A stretch of 64,000 nucleotides of DNA from JBNPEO01 sp050490315 (GTDB lineage Bacteria; Actinomycetota; Actinomycetes; Actinomycetales; Micrococcaceae). Position numbers and translations under genes: made by a program. The notes beneath the pieces were generated by a model. It was not told where the DNA came from, did no database searches, and saw nothing but the letters and a program-made list of their open reading frames with translations. The stretch is from the NCBI RefSeq assembly GCF_050490315.1, contig NZ_JBNPEO010000005.1, forward strand, positions 93,045-157,044, given 5' to 3'. How positions within the stretch are numbered: the stretch's first letter is position 1; each line of letters opens with the position of its first letter. Positions 25,244-33,495 of the stretch are shown here, piece by piece.

Positions 25244-28099
25244 CTAGCGCGGAATAACTGGGCTGCCGTCAAGATTCAGCTGCGCTACAAGGGTTCCGCC
25301 CAGAATACGCTCCACAGCGGCCCGGCCAAACAGGCCAGACTCCTCAATAGTGACGTCATCCGCGCTGGTGTATTCGTCTACTAGGCCTTGAGGGGCCGAC
25401 GCCGTCCGGTTGGGTGCCGCTTGTAGGCGCGCCGCCTGCGCCTCAGGACTGTTGGACAGACGTTGGTAGAGGCTTGGGCGGGGACCCGGGTTACCTGACT
25501 CAGGGGTTGGCTCCACAGGCGTTGGCGCCGCCGTGCTTGACGGCGTTGGCGCTGGTGCTGCAGGGGTTGGGTACTGTGCTGTGGCAGGAGCGTAGTTGGT
25601 TGTGGCGAGCGGAATTGGTTCCGCGGCGTTTGCTACAGCTTGGGTTCCGACGTTGCTTTCAGTCCCAACTATCCACACGCCGGGCGATTGTTCGCGCGCG
25701 CGTTCCCAAGGATCGTCCTTGTTGGGCACGCCTGAGCCGGGGTTGCCCGATTCTTCAAGCTTGGCCTTGGCAGCGGCCAGTTTTGACACGGGCTTGGTGG
25801 TTGCCTGCTTAGCCGGTGCCGGTGCCGGTTCAGATGCAGGTTCAGATGCAGGCGCCGGGGCTGATGCCGGCACCGTTGCTGCCGCTTGGCTGGTGGCGAG
25901 TGAGCGCGGAGCCGGGGGAGTCCAGCCCTCGGGCGGAAGATCGTCTTCGTTGGGAGGTTCCTCGTCCGCATACGGAACGTCATCGTAGGGGGTTGATGCC
26001 CACGATGCTGCTACCTGCGGTTCATCGTCGTCGGCCGCGGATTCTTCGCGTGACAGGGTGCCAGAAGGAGCAGTGGTTTCTGCCGGGCGCTCAACAGCTG
26101 CTGCCACTGGCAGCCCCCAATCGTCGAGGACAATCTCGACGGCGGGCGCAGGGTTTGCTGCAGAAGATTCCGGAGAAGGGACTTCTGGAGCAACAGAAGC
26201 TGGCTCCACCAGATTCTGTTGAACCGGAGCTGCCGCAACGTTTAGCGGTGCCGCGTCCGCCGGAGCTTCCCGGCTAGCGGGTGCTTTTGGGTTTGGCTCA
26301 GAGCTCGATCCGCCGTTGGTAGCGCCGGCGATGGGCGTAATTTGGCAGTCGACTCCAACAACCTGGGAGATGGCTCTTCTCAGGTTCTCTGAATGATCCC
26401 CTCGGCTAAAAGCGCCAGCGAGCCCGGAGGTGGTGAACGCTAGCTGCAGCACTTCACCATCGAAGCCACCAACCTGTGCGTTCGGAGCCACCAAGGCCCA
26501 CGTACTGCGCTTGATCTTGGACAAGGTGTCCAGAACTTCTGGCCAAGCACGACGCATCATCTCAACTTGACCCGAGCCGCCTGCCTGACTGCTGGCAGGA
26601 GCCTGAGCGGGTGCTTGAGCAGGTGGCTGAGCGGGCGCCAACTGGGGTTTGTTAGCGGATGCCGCCTGAGCGGAAACCTGAGCAGGAACATGATCCGCGG
26701 CCGGGGCAGTCGGCTCTTGAACAACAGGTTTTGCCTCGGCTGCTACTGGTTCTACAACCGCGTGCGCCTGGGCCGACTGCGCAGCTGGAACGTTGGTCTC
26801 AGTAGCAGCGTGCGCCTGGACCTCAGCAACTGCGGGATGCTGAACTTCCCGCACTGCCGGGCCCTGACCACCGGACGTTGCTGGCGCTTGTGGTGGCGGA
26901 GAAGTGGTGGCGGTTCCGGCGTCGTTCCCGGAAAAAGCCAAACGCCGCTCCAGGCGATCAATCCGCGCAACGGATCCACGTTCACTCTGGTCCGCTCCTG
27001 GCAAGAGGATGCGGGCGCAAAGCAGCTCAAGGTGCAAACGCGGTGAGGTGGCGCCGGTCATGTCCGTGAGCGCCGTGTTAGTGACATCTGCCGCGCGGGA
27101 AAGCTCAGCCGCGCCAAGATTCTGCGCCTGAGTACGCATACGGGCGATCTGATCCGCAGGCATTCCGCGCAAAATCGCGGCAGCGCTCTCCGGCATAGCC
27201 TGAACAATGATCAGGTCGCGGAAGCGCTCCAGCAGGTCCTCAACAAAGCGTCGCGGATCGTGACCGGTCTGAATAACCCGGTCAACGGCGCGGAAAACCG
27301 TTCCTGAATCGCCCGCAGCAACAGCATCCACCACGTCATCCAACAATGAGGCGTGCGTGTAGCCAAGAAGCGCGACGGCCAGCTCATAGTTAAGCCCGTC
27401 CTCTCCTGCGCCAGCCATCAACTGGTCCAAAACGGAGAGTGAGTCACGCACTGAACCGCCACCGGCTCGGACCACAAGAGAAAGCACGCCCGGGGCAACC
27501 GGTACGTTTTCCTGCTGGCACAGCAACTCCAAGTAGGCCATCAGCGGCTCGGGCGGCACCAAACGGAAGGGGTAGTGGTGCGTGCGGGAGCGGATGGTGC
27601 CAATGACCTTGTCCGGCTCCGTGGTGGCGAAGATGAACTTGATGTGTTCCGGCGGCTCTTCAACGATTTTCAGCAGAGCATTGAAGCCCTGCGGTGTGAC
27701 CATGTGGGCCTCGTCGATGATAAAGATTTTGTAGCGGTCCCGCACTGGGGCGAAGGTGGCGCGCTCACGCAGATCACGGGCGTCATCCACACCACCGTGG
27801 CTGGCGGCGTCGATCTCAATAACATCTAGGGAGCCTGAACCGCCGCGGGCTAATTCAACGCAGCTGGGGCACTTTCCGCAAGGGGTGTCGGTGGGGCCTT
27901 CAGCGCAGTTGAGGCAGCGGGCTAGGATGCGGGCCGAGGTGGTTTTTCCGCAACCGCGAGGGCCGGAGAAGAGGTAGGCGTGATTAACGCGGTTCTTGCG
28001 CAATGCCGTCATAAGCGGCTCCGTGACATGCTCTTGCCCGATCACGTCCGCGAAAGAATCCGGGCGGTACCGGCGGTAAAGAGCAGTAGTAACAGTCAC
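25244..28099 (-). CDS. dnaX: DNA polymerase III subunits gamma and tau
   Basis: 951 residues. Clamp-loader ATPase: Walker A GPRGCGKT, zinc module with four Cys (CLNCAEGPTDTPCGKCPSC), Walker B FIIDEAHM, SRC motif TIRSRTHHY. Residues beyond about 380 form a long Ala/Pro/Gln/Glu-rich linker and a tau-type C-terminal part that should contact the polymerase and helicase. The GTG at 28099 (MTVTTALYRRYRPDSF) is preferred; a GTG at 28123 would add eight residues but has no ribosome site. I did not see an obvious slippery heptamer. It lies 46 bases after the SRP RNA gene. Confidence 0.95.
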   Translation of the reverse strand: MTVTTALYRRYRPDSFADVIGQEHVTEPLMTALRKNRVNHAYLFSGPRGCGKTTSARILARCLNCAEGPTDTPCGKCPSCVELARGGSGSLDVIEIDAASHGGVDDARDLRERATFAPVRDRYKIFIIDEAHMVTPQGFNALLKIVEEPPEHIKFIFATTEPDKVIGTIRSRTHHYPFRLVPPEPLMAYLELLCQQENVPVAPGVLSLVVRAGGGSVRDSLSVLDQLMAGAGEDGLNYELAVALLGYTHASLLDDVVDAVAAGDSGTVFRAVDRVIQTGHDPRRFVEDLLERFRDLIIVQAMPESAAAILRGMPADQIARMRTQAQNLGAAELSRAADVTNTALTDMTGATSPRLHLELLCARILLPGADQSERGSVARIDRLERRLAFSGNDAGTATTSPPPQAPATSGGQGPAVREVQHPAVAEVQAHAATETNVPAAQSAQAHAVVEPVAAEAKPVVQEPTAPAADHVPAQVSAQAASANKPQLAPAQPPAQAPAQAPASSQAGGSGQVEMMRRAWPEVLDTLSKIKRSTWALVAPNAQVGGFDGEVLQLAFTTSGLAGAFSRGDHSENLRRAISQVVGVDCQITPIAGATNGGSSSEPNPKAPASREAPADAAPLNVAAAPVQQNLVEPASVAPEVPSPESSAANPAPAVEIVLDDWGLPVAAAVERPAETTAPSGTLSREESAADDDEPQVAASWASTPYDDVPYADEEPPNEDDLPPEGWTPPAPRSLATSQAAATVPASAPAPASEPASEPAPAPAKQATTKPVSKLAAAKAKLEESGNPGSGVPNKDDPWERAREQSPGVWIVGTESNVGTQAVANAAEPIPLATTNYAPATAQYPTPAAPAPTPSSTAAPTPVEPTPESGNPGPRPSLYQRLSNSPEAQAARLQAAPNRTASAPQGLVDEYTSADDVTIEESGLFGRAAVERILGGTLVAQLNLDGSPVIPR

Positions 28100-28144
28100 A
28101 GAGAAAACCCTATCAATCGGCACCGACAGTTTTATAGGGAACTA

Positions 28145-28235
28145 AAAGACCCCTCATGCACCCGCCAGAGCCCATTTACCCTTGCTACCTTCCGGTCCTG
28201 GGGGAGTTCAACAGGATGACGCCACATGAGGGGCC
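28145..28235 (-). ncRNA. ffs: Signal recognition particle RNA, small bacterial type (4.5S)
   Basis: Read on the minus strand, the conserved Ffh-binding loop is unmistakable: CAGGACCGGAAGGTAGCAAGG. The ends pair (GGCCCCTCATG with CATGAGGGGTC), followed by TTTT. About 90 bases. A TAAACT -10 box lies seven bases before the 5' end. Order ffs-dnaX-recR is conserved in Gram-positive bacteria. Confidence 0.93.
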
Positions 28236-28624
28236 GTCGTCAAGTTTAGCCCAAGATCGGCGGTGGCTCGAATCGTCCGGCCATCCGGCGCCACTCGGGG
28301 GAGTGTGTCTCACGGCGCAACGGGGAAGTCCTCCCCATTGCGCTTCAGCTGACACCCTGTCACTATAAATATATCCACCGATTGGGTTTCTGAAACCGGC
28401 ATAAGCATTTGCCGGGCTGGCCGCGCACTCCTCAAGCGGCCTGGTTGGTGGCGGCACTTGGGGAAAATGGGCGCATTGGGGGCGCCCATTTTGCTGAGAT
28501 TTTGCTGGGAGTGGCTCATGGAGTCCGGCGCATCAGCGGCTTCAGAGTGTATGCGCAGCTGCTGAATTGGGAAGTGCTGGTAAGTTCCGGTAGTCTAGTA
28601 TCTGCTTTTGATTCAGAAGCAACT
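28236..28624. other. Intergenic region between SRP RNA and tRNA-Ser
   Basis: 389 bases with no supportable gene. It contains the ffs promoter, a near-perfect hairpin at about 28317-28343 (CGCAACGGGGA/TCCCCATTGCG) and a perfect 11-base stem at 28464-28492 (AAAATGGGCGC and complement). The hairpins have no gene to terminate on either side. Confidence 0.5.
28243..28248 (-). promoter_or_regulatory. -10 box of the SRP RNA gene
   Basis: TAAACT on the minus strand, seven bases before the predicted RNA 5' end at 28235. Confidence 0.6.
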
Positions 28625-28712
28625 GGAGAATTCGCCTAGCGGCCTATGGCGCACGCCTGGAACGCGTGTTGGGTTCACGCCCTCGGGGGTTCAAATCCCC
28701 CATTCTCCGCCA
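28625..28712 (+). tRNA. tRNA-Ser, anticodon GGA
   Basis: Acceptor arms GGAGAAT and ATTCTCC pair, the anticodon loop CTGGAAC gives GGA (28659-28661), a long variable arm typical of serine follows, then GGGGGTTCAAATCCCCC T-arm and an encoded CCA. Downstream hairpin terminator. Confidence 0.95.
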
Positions 28713-28716
28713 AATG

Positions 28717-28751
28717 AGGAGCCCCGGACTATGGTTCGGGGCTCCTTTTTG
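28717..28751 (+). terminator. Terminator of tRNA-Ser
   Basis: GGAGCCCCG and CGGGGCTCC pair around a 10-base loop, followed by a run of T. Confidence 0.92.
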
Positions 28752-28785
28752 TTTGCCCAATTGCCACAATCCCTTGCATGCTGAC

Positions 28786-30045
28786 GTGAGTCTCGCCACA
28801 CTGGAAGGGGTGGTTTATCGGCCCCAAGTTGTCAACGTTGGGAAGTCAGCCTTGAGAGGCAAGCACGGGCCAAATGCGGGATTCGTCCGCAAATGGCCCA
28901 AAGTCATGGCTAGGTCACTAGGTTCGGTGCTGGCTACCGCATTGCTCTTTGGCGCCCTTGGTTCCGAATCCCCGGCACTCAGTACAAAACCGTCAAGCCT
29001 TCAAGCGGTCAACGACGCCGCAACGGTTCCGGTGGCAGCGGGGCCCTATGCGCTGGTCGCTTTTGATCGGTCCTCTATTCAATCGGTCAGTGCCTCTGGG
29101 AAGCGCCAACTCAACGTAGCTTCCAAACAACTTCGCCGCCCACCGGTAGGTTCATTCTCAGCCCCGCTCGAAGCTCTGGTTCCAAGTTCTCCGTTCGGCA
29201 GCCGGATTAGTCCCATTACGGGTGACCCCACCGAATTCCACTGGGGCCAGGACTATGCTGCGGCCTGCGGAACTCGGGTTTATGCGGCCGACGCCGGTGT
29301 GGTGCGGGCGGTTGGTTGGCACTTGTGGGGCGGCGGCAACCGTGTGGAGATTGACCACGGCAATGGGCTGATCACCACGTATAACCATCTTCAAGGGATT
29401 GCCGTTCACAAAGGCGATTCGGTGGATGTGGGGCAGGTCATCGCAAAAGTTGGCACCACTGGATCTTCCACGGGTTGCCACTTGCACTTTGAAGTCATCA
29501 AAAATGGCAAGCATGGTGACCCGCTCGGCTACAAAATGATCGCCATCAAACAAGTGGACCGCCTTGGCAATATCCCCATGACTGACTACTCGCCAGGAGC
29601 CGGGAAGAAACCTGACGCGACTCCCGCTTGGGCGGTCCCGGTCCTAGAGCCGGTGGTGAAACCCAGTACCCCTGGGGTCATCAAAGATGACGACGCCCAC
29701 CCGAGCGTCCCGCCGAAGACGCCTACAACTGCGCCCACCAATTCGTCCACAGCGTCACCAAGCACCGCATCACCGACTACAAAACCAACCACGACGCCGA
29801 GTGCCTCACCGTCCGCTTCGCCCCCCGCCTCACCAACGGCGACATTACCCGGTACTGTCACACCATCAGCAGAACCCACGGACATGCCGTCCGCTACGCC
29901 CTCCACATCGCCGAGCACGTCACCCAGCGCATCACCCACGGTTTCGCTGACAGCATCCCCAGTGGATTCACCCACCACGGCACCTAGCGAGTCGACGAGC
30001 TCGTTAGAGAGCGCTACGGCTATTGCAACCACACCCACGAAGTAA
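28786..30045 (+). CDS. Secreted M23 family metallopeptidase with Ser/Thr/Pro-rich tail
   Basis: About 419 residues. Zinc endopeptidase of the lysostaphin/peptidoglycan-hydrolase type: His and Asp in FHWGQDYAA (about 152) and HLHFEV (about 232). A hydrophobic stretch (SLGSVLATALLFGALG) is the export signal. From about residue 330 to the end the protein is low-complexity Ser/Thr/Pro, likely wall-spanning. The start is uncertain: GTG 28786, GTG 28810 (GGAAG too close) and ATG 28906 (signal almost at the terminus) are all possible. Frames further upstream overlap the tRNA. Confidence 0.8.
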   Translation: MSLATLEGVVYRPQVVNVGKSALRGKHGPNAGFVRKWPKVMARSLGSVLATALLFGALGSESPALSTKPSSLQAVNDAATVPVAAGPYALVAFDRSSIQSVSASGKRQLNVASKQLRRPPVGSFSAPLEALVPSSPFGSRISPITGDPTEFHWGQDYAAACGTRVYAADAGVVRAVGWHLWGGGNRVEIDHGNGLITTYNHLQGIAVHKGDSVDVGQVIAKVGTTGSSTGCHLHFEVIKNGKHGDPLGYKMIAIKQVDRLGNIPMTDYSPGAGKKPDATPAWAVPVLEPVVKPSTPGVIKDDDAHPSVPPKTPTTAPTNSSTASPSTASPTTKPTTTPSASPSASPPASPTATLPGTVTPSAEPTDMPSATPSTSPSTSPSASPTVSLTASPVDSPTTAPSESTSSLESATAIATTPTK

Positions 30046-30102
30046 TTCCCAGCTAAAAGTGTTTGGCTTAGGTGAGTAGCTCCATCGACCGTGAGGAAAA
30101 CC

Positions 30103-30588
30103 ATGACTTCCCTGTACAGCACACCCTTGACTATGAGCGACGGCACCGAGACCACATTCGGACGCTTCGAAGGCAAAGCCGTTCTGGTAGTCAACGTCGC
30201 ATCTAAATGTGGCTTCACTCCGCAATACGAGGGACTTCAGAAGCTGTACACCACTTACAAGGACCAAGGCCTGGACATCCTTGGAGTGCCTTGCAACCAG
30301 TTCGCTGGACAAGAACCGGGCACCGATGAGGAGATCGCAGAGTTCTGCCAGGTCAACTTCGGTGTGACGTTCCCCTTAACTCAAAAAGCCAACGTGCGTG
30401 GCAAGGACCAGCACCCGCTCTACGCTGAGCTCACTAAGTTCAAAAACGGCATCCTGCCGGGGCTCATCAAATGGAACTTTGAAAAGTTTCTTGTCAGCCG
30501 CGACGGCAAGATCCTGGCCCGGTTCGGCTCAAAGGTGGAGCCGGATGCACCCGAGTTGATCGCCGCCGTCGAAAGCGCCTTGGCATAG
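30103..30588 (+). CDS. Glutathione peroxidase-family thiol peroxidase
   Basis: 161 residues, cysteine version. NVASKCGFTPQY holds the peroxidatic Cys36; Gln70 (CNQFAGQEPG) and the WNFEKFL tryptophan complete the catalytic set. A further Cys64 is in GVPCNQF. In actinobacteria the reductant is normally thioredoxin or mycothiol, not glutathione (known, not seen). ATG at 30103 chosen behind GAGGA. Confidence 0.92.
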   Translation: MTSLYSTPLTMSDGTETTFGRFEGKAVLVVNVASKCGFTPQYEGLQKLYTTYKDQGLDILGVPCNQFAGQEPGTDEEIAEFCQVNFGVTFPLTQKANVRGKDQHPLYAELTKFKNGILPGLIKWNFEKFLVSRDGKILARFGSKVEPDAPELIAAVESALA

Positions 30589-30731
30589 AGCCCTAAGGCG
30601 AGAATCAATTCGTGCCCCTTTCCGCAACATGCCGGGAAAACTTTGCATGTTGTTTGCCTTTTGTCTGGTTTGATAAGGGTTACTGGGGGTACAGAGGAGA
30701 CGCCGTCTCTTCACGAGTGCTAAGGGCAGCA

Positions 30732-31676
30732 ATGGAGCTCATCGAGGCCGAACATCCACGGCCACGCCATGTTTTGGTTCACCTCAGCGACACCCACCTG
30801 GTGGGCGGTCCGGAAGCTCTTTACGGAGCGGTGGACGCCGAGGGCCGGTTACGGCAGTTGATGGGCGAGTTTCTTGCCTCAGGACTCCGGCCAGAAGCCA
30901 TCATTCTTACCGGCGATCTGACGGACAAGGGAGAACCGGCTGCCTACCGGAAATTGCGCGGAATCCTTGATCCCGTTTGCCAAGAGTCCGGGGCCCGCCT
31001 GATTTTGGCCATGGGCAACCATGACGATCGGGCGAATTTCCGTACTGAGCTCCTGGATGAACCCGGCCACAGTGGCCCGGTGGACGCCGTCTATTCAGTC
31101 AACGGCCTGCGGGTGATCACTTTGGACACCACAGTTCCGGGCTTTCACCACGGCGAAATTAGTACCGAGCAGCTTCAGTGGTTGGCCCACGAGTTGGAAA
31201 CTCCAGCCCCGGACGGCACCATTTTGGCCATGCACCACCCGCCGGTGCCGAGTGTTTTGGACCTTGCAGTTTTGGTGGAGCTGCGCGGCCAGGCAGCCCT
31301 TGCAGAGGTGTTGCGGAACTCGGATGTCCGCACCATTTTGGCTGGTCACCTGCATTATTCGACGACGGCGAGCTTCGCCGGCATTCCGGTTTCAGTGGCC
31401 TCGGCCAGTTGTTACACCCAAGACCTGACTGTTGCTGTGGGCGGTACACGCGGGCAGGATGGTGCGCAGGCGTTCAACTTGGTACACGTTTACGAGCACA
31501 CTGTGGTCCACTCAGTGGTGCCACTGGGAAGCAGTGTCACGGTGGGCGAGTATGTGGATGCTGCCGAAACTCAGCGCAGGCTGGCCGCGGCAGGAATTCG
31601 GATTCCTGAACGCGCAGCCCAAACTGGCATGATGCGGACGGTTTCTCCCGGGACTAGTTCTCCCAGGGTGCTTTGA
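30732..31676 (+). CDS. Metallophosphoesterase, CpdA-like cyclic nucleotide phosphodiesterase
   Basis: 314 residues. Five metallophosphoesterase blocks in order: SDTHL, TGDLTDKGEP, MGNHDD, MHHPPVPS, AGHLHYS. This order and the short core fit class III cyclic nucleotide phosphodiesterases such as CpdA. Substrate unproven; phospholipid or nucleotide esters are alternatives. The ATG at 30732 (AAGG upstream) removes a non-conserved 40-residue leader that the longer frame would give. Convergent with the Stealth gene, whose stop overlaps its 3' end by 23 bases. Confidence 0.83.
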   Translation: MELIEAEHPRPRHVLVHLSDTHLVGGPEALYGAVDAEGRLRQLMGEFLASGLRPEAIILTGDLTDKGEPAAYRKLRGILDPVCQESGARLILAMGNHDDRANFRTELLDEPGHSGPVDAVYSVNGLRVITLDTTVPGFHHGEISTEQLQWLAHELETPAPDGTILAMHHPPVPSVLDLAVLVELRGQAALAEVLRNSDVRTILAGHLHYSTTASFAGIPVSVASASCYTQDLTVAVGGTRGQDGAQAFNLVHVYEHTVVHSVVPLGSSVTVGEYVDAAETQRRLAAAGIRIPERAAQTGMMRTVSPGTSSPRVL

Positions 31677-33129
31677 TCGGGAAGTAGCGTTCCAAGAATT
31701 CAACAACCTTTTCTTCGCGTTCATCGGCTGGGACCTCGGGGAAACTGCCGTCATTCAGGCAGAAGAAATCCATGTTCCGCTTGGCTAAGAGCTTGGGCAG
31801 ATATTTCAGGCCGGAACGCATGGTGGTGTCTACGTACCGAACCTTGGCGTTGGTTTGTGTCACTGCACGCCCGGTGAGCAAGGCGAAGTAGTGGTAGAAC
31901 GAGTTGGTCACGGAGATGTTGTCAGCTGCACGGAAACGGCTGGCCGCAGTTTTGCGGAACTCTTCGGGGAATTCCTTCTCGATCTGCTCCACGACGCTGC
32001 GGCGCAGTGGTGCAGCGGAGTGTTCTAAGTGGCGTGTGGTGATCCGGCCGAAGCGGTTCCAGAGGAGTTTCCGGTTAACCCGGGCCGCGTTTTCAAAGCC
32101 GCTGCGCTCGGTGTCGCTCTCACCCAGCCCGATCCGGGTTTCTGCTTCGATGAACTTAGTGATGCCGCCCGGGGTGAAAAACATGTCTGGGCTGATGGGC
32201 CGGCCAAAAAACATGTCGTCATTGGAGTACAAGAAGTGCTCTGATAGACCGTCAATTCGGTGAAGCTGGGATTCCACAGCTTGTGAGTTGTGAGTGGGTA
32301 GCACCGAGGTGTCTGCGAAGAATTCTTCGCTACGCACAATGGTTACGCCGGGGTGTTCGGCCAGCCAGTGCGGGGCGGGGGAGTCTGTGGCGATGAAGAT
32401 CCGGCGCACCCAAGGGGCGAACATGTACACCGAGCGGAGCGCGTATTTCAGCTCGTCAATCTGGCGGAAGCGCGCCTCATGATCGTCGCCTTCGCCCACC
32501 ACTACATCCGTCATCCGTGCTTTGCGTGCGGCTATGTACTCGGGTGAGGAGCCGTCTACCCAAGAGAACACCATATCCACGTCGAAGCGGATGTCGCTCG
32601 CGTGATCGGCGAACATATTTTCAATGGTGGGCCAAGAGTGGCCGTAGCGGTCCACGGTGCCGCGAACTGCATCTTGAGCCAGCATGGTGCGCCGGGTCAG
32701 GGAGTTTTCTATAGGCAACACCAGTTGCTCGCCTTCAAAGCTCCACAATTCCAGCTGCACACCAAGGGCCGCGCCGTACCGCAGCCCGCCCTTGGGTTCG
32801 ATGCTGGGCCGGTAGAGGCGGAAGATCCGTGCCTTGGGGTTGGTGGAGAGCTTTCCATCCGCAACGAGCAGTGAGCTTTTTTGTTTGGCATCAACCGTCA
32901 TCGAGTAGAACGGCTCATTGAGGCAGGCAGCAACCAGCGCAGCACGCATCTTTTTGCGGCTCTTCCAGTCCACTGCGATCACCGGGCGGTCACTGTTGCC
33001 ACGCACCAAAAGGTACGGCAGATCGGCGTCGGCCAGTACCTTACGAATAAACAGCAGGTCCTCCACCATCGCCTGGTACGGGGTGCGGTCTTGGTTCAGG
33101 AGCGAGTAACGCCCCGCGTCTAGAACCAC
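31654..33129 (-). CDS. Stealth family capsule polysaccharide phosphotransferase
   Basis: At least 491 residues. It transfers sugar-1-phosphate units to build phosphodiester-linked surface polysaccharide, the family of human GNPTAB. Conserved regions are visible: CR1 VDMVFSWVDGSSPEY, CR2 RFRQIDELKYALRSVY then RIFIATD, CR3 FLYSNDDMFFGRP and CR4 near FHYFALLTG. GTG 33129 (VVLDAGRYSLL) is the first normal start, but the open frame continues 41 codons upstream to an ATC at 33252 preceded by GGAG at ideal spacing, and reads through plausible protein (PISAAAGARLKNRTD). The true start is probably there. Isolated, no other capsule genes nearby. Confidence 0.88.
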   Translation of the reverse strand: MVLDAGRYSLLNQDRTPYQAMVEDLLFIRKVLADADLPYLLVRGNSDRPVIAVDWKSRKKMRAALVAACLNEPFYSMTVDAKQKSSLLVADGKLSTNPKARIFRLYRPSIEPKGGLRYGAALGVQLELWSFEGEQLVLPIENSLTRRTMLAQDAVRGTVDRYGHSWPTIENMFADHASDIRFDVDMVFSWVDGSSPEYIAARKARMTDVVVGEGDDHEARFRQIDELKYALRSVYMFAPWVRRIFIATDSPAPHWLAEHPGVTIVRSEEFFADTSVLPTHNSQAVESQLHRIDGLSEHFLYSNDDMFFGRPISPDMFFTPGGITKFIEAETRIGLGESDTERSGFENAARVNRKLLWNRFGRITTRHLEHSAAPLRRSVVEQIEKEFPEEFRKTAASRFRAADNISVTNSFYHYFALLTGRAVTQTNAKVRYVDTTMRSGLKYLPKLLAKRNMDFFCLNDGSFPEVPADEREEKVVEFLERYFPIKAPWEN

Positions 33130-33495
33130 GTCAGTTCGGTTTTTGAGACGGGCACCCGCAGCAGCTGAAATGGGACGGACAAGGTTAGTTTCCTCGTCGG
33201 AGGCAGGTCCACCGTAGTGGATTTCTTGCTGCTGCGTGGGCGCGTTAGTGATGGTAAATCTCCAGAAAAGTTGGGGGAGTGTGCTCTTTGAATGATAACC
33301 CGGCCCCCTAATCCGATCTCGGGCACGGGGGAACCCCGCGAAACTCTGTGAAACCCCGTTGTCGGCGTGACCTTCCTGCCCAGTTGCTGCGTTGGTGCAA
33401 GATTATTTGGCAGCAAATTCCCCTAGATTTCAAGGGTTTGGCCCGCCTGCGGAAAGGGTATTTGGGCAGGAAGGCGAGCAACTGGGCTGGAAGGC
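33130..33495. other. Upstream region of the Stealth gene
   Basis: 366 bases up to the flavoprotein stop. Bases 33130-33252 probably encode the missing N-terminus of the Stealth protein. The rest holds its leader and the 3' end of the flavoprotein unit; no clear hairpin terminator is seen. Confidence 0.5.

Noticed and set aside
25244..28099. Programmed frameshift in dnaX giving separate gamma
   Set aside because: No A-rich slippery heptamer with a following hairpin was noticed; the full-length frame is intact.
28409..28639. 76-codon plus-strand frame before tRNA-Ser
   Set aside because: Runs into the tRNA and has no ribosome site or family.
29586..30218. 210-codon minus-strand frame rich in Gly/Val/Asp
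   Set aside because: Complement of the Ser/Thr/Pro-rich tail of the M23 peptidase; low complexity only.
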